Origin: an uncultured bacterium
GTDB lineage: Bacteria > Bacillota > Clostridia > Oscillospirales > Ruminococcaceae
Assembly: GCA_905215595.1 (NCBI GenBank)
Contig: CAJMQZ010000091.1
Coordinates: 1 to 8,085, forward strand
DNA length: 8,085 nucleotides
Reading direction: 5' to 3'
Positions 6,465 through 8,085 of this stretch are shown here, one piece after another. Within the stretch, counting starts at the first letter, position 1, and each line of letters opens with the position of its first letter. The translations under genes were made by a program, and so were the position numbers. Under the pieces are notes generated by a model, which had not been told where the DNA came from, searched no databases, and was given only the letters and a program-made list of their open reading frames with translations.

Positions 6465-6914
6465 TCAATCCTCCATCCGAATCTTTACAACAGCCTTGCG
6501 CACGCCCACACAGCCGTGCTGTACAAGGCCGGGTTTGTGCAGCTCCGTGGGGAAGAACAGCACAAAGCGTCCTTCGCCCAGTGTGCCGGTCACGACACTG
6601 GCGCTGTCCTGAAAACCGCAGTCGCCGGTAAAATCGCCGATCTCCCTGCCGGGATTTGTGGTAAAGCCCCAGCCCTCGCTGCCGGTGATGTCGAGCTGCA
6701 GGTCGGCGTACTTTTTGTGATATTCCGGGTGGTAGCCATCGTCCGAATGGAGCGTGGCATCCATCGTGTTGATAAAAACTTCCTCGCCATCCACCTCGGT
6801 GCGGCCCAGAGGCAGGCTGGCAGGGTCGTGGGTCAGCAGGTAATCAATGGCCGTGTCGAGATTTTTGCAAAGGCCCTTGTAGCGCGTCAGGTGCTGCAGG
6901 GTATCACAGATCAT
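6465..6914 (-). CDS. YhcH/YjgK/YiaL-family protein, probable N-acetylneuraminate anomerase
   Basis: A 149-residue single-domain cupin-like protein of the DUF386 / YhcH-TabA family, normal in length. The expected metal-site signatures are present: HPEYHKKYADLQ (62-73), with Glu64, His66 and Asp71/Gln73 in the family pattern, and FPTELHKPG (121-129) with His126. The E. coli member YhcH (NanQ) has been described as an anomerase that speeds interconversion of alpha and beta Neu5Ac. Position between nanA and nanE supports that role here, though other members of the family act in biofilm (TabA) or other sugar pathways. The start at 6914 is chosen for GGAGGG at 6922-6927, 7 bases upstream. An in-frame ATG at 6983 would translate through a terminator-like hairpin into non-family sequence. 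The gap to nanA is 71 bases. Confidence 0.9.
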   Translation of the reverse strand: MICDTLQHLTRYKGLCKNLDTAIDYLLTHDPASLPLGRTEVDGEEVFINTMDATLHSDDGYHPEYHKKYADLQLDITGSEGWGFTTNPGREIGDFTGDCGFQDSASVVTGTLGEGRFVLFFPTELHKPGLVQHGCVGVRKAVVKIRMED

Positions 6915-6927
6915 AAAACGTCCCTCC

Positions 6928-6976
6928 AAAAACAAGCGCCCGCTCTCCCCTCTGAAAAGAGACGGAGAGGGGCGCT
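6928..6976 (-). terminator. Terminator-like hairpin between nanA and the yhcH-family gene
   Basis: On the plus strand agcgccc (6935-6941) pairs with gggcgct (6970-6976). After one bulged G (6942), ctctcc (6943-6948) pairs with ggagag (6964-6969). A further 4-bp helix (6950-6953 with 6958-6961) closes the loop. Read in the direction of the operon, the stem is followed by TGTTTTT (6928-6934), the form of an intrinsic terminator. The yhcH ribosome binding site comes directly after it. It may act as a partial terminator or a processing and stability element that sets the ratio of nanA to the distal genes. Confidence 0.72.
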
Positions 6977-6985
6977 GCTTCAATT

Positions 6986-7915
6986 TTACAGTTTTGCGAT
7001 GGCAGCTTCGATCATGGCCTGTGCTTCGGCCACGATGGCTTCATCTTCCGGGATCAGGCCGGGCATCGGCTCACGCACGCCGCCCAGCTCCAGACCGTAC
7101 ATCCGGCGCAGGATTTCCTTCTGCACGGCGTACAGGTTGCCGTGGGCTTCGCACATTTTGTAGATGATGCGGTCGGCCTCGTACTGGATCTCCTGAGCCT
7201 GCTTGATCTCGCCCTTGTTGATGTGGTCGTTCATGGCCAGATACAGCTCCGGCATGACGGCGTAGGTGCCGCCGATGCCGCCGTCTGCGCCGATGACGCG
7301 GCCGGAAACAAACTGCTCATCGGGGCCGTTGAACACCACAAAGTTCCCCTCGCCGCGGGCGGCGATGCCGGCATCCTTGAACATCTGGATGTCCTGCGTG
7401 GGCATGGAGCTGTTCTTCACGGCTACCACGTTGGGGTTCTTCAGCATCTCGTTCAGCAGGCTCATGGTCAGCGCCGTGCCAGCCAGCTGCGGGATGTTGT
7501 AGATGACGAACTCGGTGTTCGGGGCGGCAGCGGACATATCGTTCCAGTACTTGGCAATGGCGTACTCCGGCAGGTGGAAGTAGATGGGCGGGATGGATGC
7601 AATGGCGTCCACGCCCACGCTCTCGGCGTGGCGTGCCAGCTCCATGCTGTCGGCAGTGTTGTTGCAGCCGACGTGGGCAATCACGGTCAGCTTGCCTTTG
7701 GCTTCGCTCATCACGGCTTCCAGCACCGTCTTGCGCTCGTCAACGTGCTGGTAGATGCACTCGCCGGAGGAGCCGCCCACATACACGCCCTTGACGCCCT
7801 TGGCGATCAGGTGGCGGGTCAGTGCCTTGACCCCCTCCACTGAGATGCTGCCCTCTGCGTCATAGCAGGCGTAAAAGGCAGGGATGACACCCTGATATTT
7901 TTTGATATCTTTCAT
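6986..7915 (-). CDS. nanA: N-acetylneuraminate lyase
   Basis: Class I aldolase that cleaves N-acetylneuraminate to ManNAc and pyruvate, the first committed step of sialic acid catabolism. At 309 residues it is a full-length member of the DapA/NAL superfamily TIM barrel. Landmarks are GGSSGE (47-52), the carboxylate-binding loop; VIYNIPQLAG with catalytic Tyr139; AVKNSS with the Schiff-base Lys167; and FNGPDE (195-200) plus GGIGGTY (212-218), which fit the sugar-binding face of lyases. Tyr139 and Lys167 align closely with Tyr137 and Lys165 of the E. coli enzyme. The YNIP form and the nanE/nanK neighbours favour a sialic acid lyase over dihydrodipicolinate synthase. The ATG has AGAAGGGC (7924-7931) about 8 bases upstream. 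It is the first clearly identified gene of the operon in this window. Confidence 0.95.
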   Translation of the reverse strand: MKDIKKYQGVIPAFYACYDAEGSISVEGVKALTRHLIAKGVKGVYVGGSSGECIYQHVDERKTVLEAVMSEAKGKLTVIAHVGCNNTADSMELARHAESVGVDAIASIPPIYFHLPEYAIAKYWNDMSAAAPNTEFVIYNIPQLAGTALTMSLLNEMLKNPNVVAVKNSSMPTQDIQMFKDAGIAARGEGNFVVFNGPDEQFVSGRVIGADGGIGGTYAVMPELYLAMNDHINKGEIKQAQEIQYEADRIIYKMCEAHGNLYAVQKEILRRMYGLELGGVREPMPGLIPEDEAIVAEAQAMIEAAIAKL

Positions 7916-7952
7916 GTTTCAAGCCCTTCTTTAATTATAATTTTAAGTTGTA

Positions 7953-8084
7953 TCAAGCTCGTACGCTTTCCAGTTCGGGCAGCGTCATCAGCGCCCTCTT
8001 GCGGTACCCTGCATCCGCTTCGACCCTTGGGCGGGTCTCGCGTCTTGCAGACCGCTGCGCCAAAAATTGCTCCCTGTTTCCGCC
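7953..8084 (-). CDS. Possible 3' end of an unidentified gene upstream of nanA
   Basis: A minus-strand frame is open from the window edge to a TGA at 7953-7955 and would give the last 43 residues of a protein ending in TLPELESVRA. It would end 37 bases before nanA, which suits an operon, and the sequence turns AT-rich just after the stop. I do not recognise the peptide. It is very rich in arginine (9 of 43), with several AGG, AGA and CGA codons that the neighbouring genes seem to use little, so it may not be translated. A second minus-strand frame is open over the whole stretch and ends at 7912 with an ATGA overlap at nanA. The region could equally be a noncoding leader or repeat. Confidence 0.3.
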   Translation of the reverse strand, partial: GGNREQFLAQRSARRETRPRVEADAGYRKRALMTLPELESVRA

Positions 8085-8085
8085 G

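Noticed and set aside
6915..6983. Longer start for the yhcH-family gene at 6983
   Set aside because: The added residues are encoded by the terminator-like hairpin and do not look like the family. The ATG at 6914 has a strong ribosome binding site.
4764..7163. A very long open frame (799 codons) on the plus strand across nanK, nanE, the yhcH gene and part of nanA
   Set aside because: It is antisense to four well-supported genes, crosses their junctions, has low-complexity His/Gly/Ala/Val/Leu-rich composition and resembles no family. GC-rich third codon positions on the real strand readily keep the opposite strand open.
7934..7955. TATAAT at 7934-7939 (minus strand) with TTGATA nearby as a nanA promoter
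   Set aside because: The spacer to TTGATA is only 11 bases, and no fair -35 is found at 16-18 bases. A start just after this -10 would fall on the ribosome binding site and leave almost no leader. It is probably just part of the AT-rich tract.
1..8085. CRISPR array, tRNA/rRNA genes, insertion sequences or phage genes
   Set aside because: No regularly spaced repeats, transposase or integrase motifs, or tRNA-like cloverleafs were seen on either strand.

Overview
The window looks like chromosomal DNA of a GC-rich gut Firmicute of the Clostridia. The gene content, the greA-lysS pair, the strong AGGAG-type ribosome binding sites and the overall protein style fit Faecalibacterium or a close relative in the Oscillospiraceae. 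That taxonomic call is inference from recognition, not a search result.

Layout, left to right. (1) Positions 1-1475, plus strand: an almost complete GH32 enzyme (sucrose-6-phosphate hydrolase / beta-fructosidase). Only the first base of its probable ATG seems to lie outside the window. It ends in a strong terminator hairpin. (2) Positions 1476-1879 hold no gene. They contain three hairpins, a small repeat-in-inverted-repeat, and a GC-rich stretch that may be a dispersed repeat. (3) Positions 1880-3902, minus strand: greA (transcript cleavage factor) followed by lysS (class II lysyl-tRNA synthetase). They read as a two-gene operon from a perfect TTGACA-17-TATAAT promoter at 3983-4011. (4) Positions 4111-4146: a terminator hairpin closing the operon to its right. 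(5) Positions 4163-7915, minus strand: a sialic acid catabolic operon in the order nanA, yhcH-family gene, nanE, nanK, SGNH/GDSL hydrolase. (6) Positions 7916-8085: a short AT-rich leader, then GC-rich sequence that may be the 3' end of an upstream gene.

How the genes work together: NanA splits N-acetylneuraminate into ManNAc and pyruvate. NanK phosphorylates ManNAc, and NanE converts ManNAc-6-phosphate to GlcNAc-6-phosphate, which would enter the NagA/NagB route (not in the window). The YhcH-type protein probably supplies the right anomer of the free sugar. The SGNH hydrolase, translationally coupled to nanK, may remove O-acetyl groups from sialic acids. No sialidase, transporter, nagA/nagB or regulator is visible, so they must lie upstream of 8085 or elsewhere.

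Nothing here is clearly a new kind of system. The points most worth a second look are the terminator-like hairpin inside the nan operon between nanA and the yhcH gene, the esterase-like fifth gene, and the ambiguous sequence upstream of nanA.
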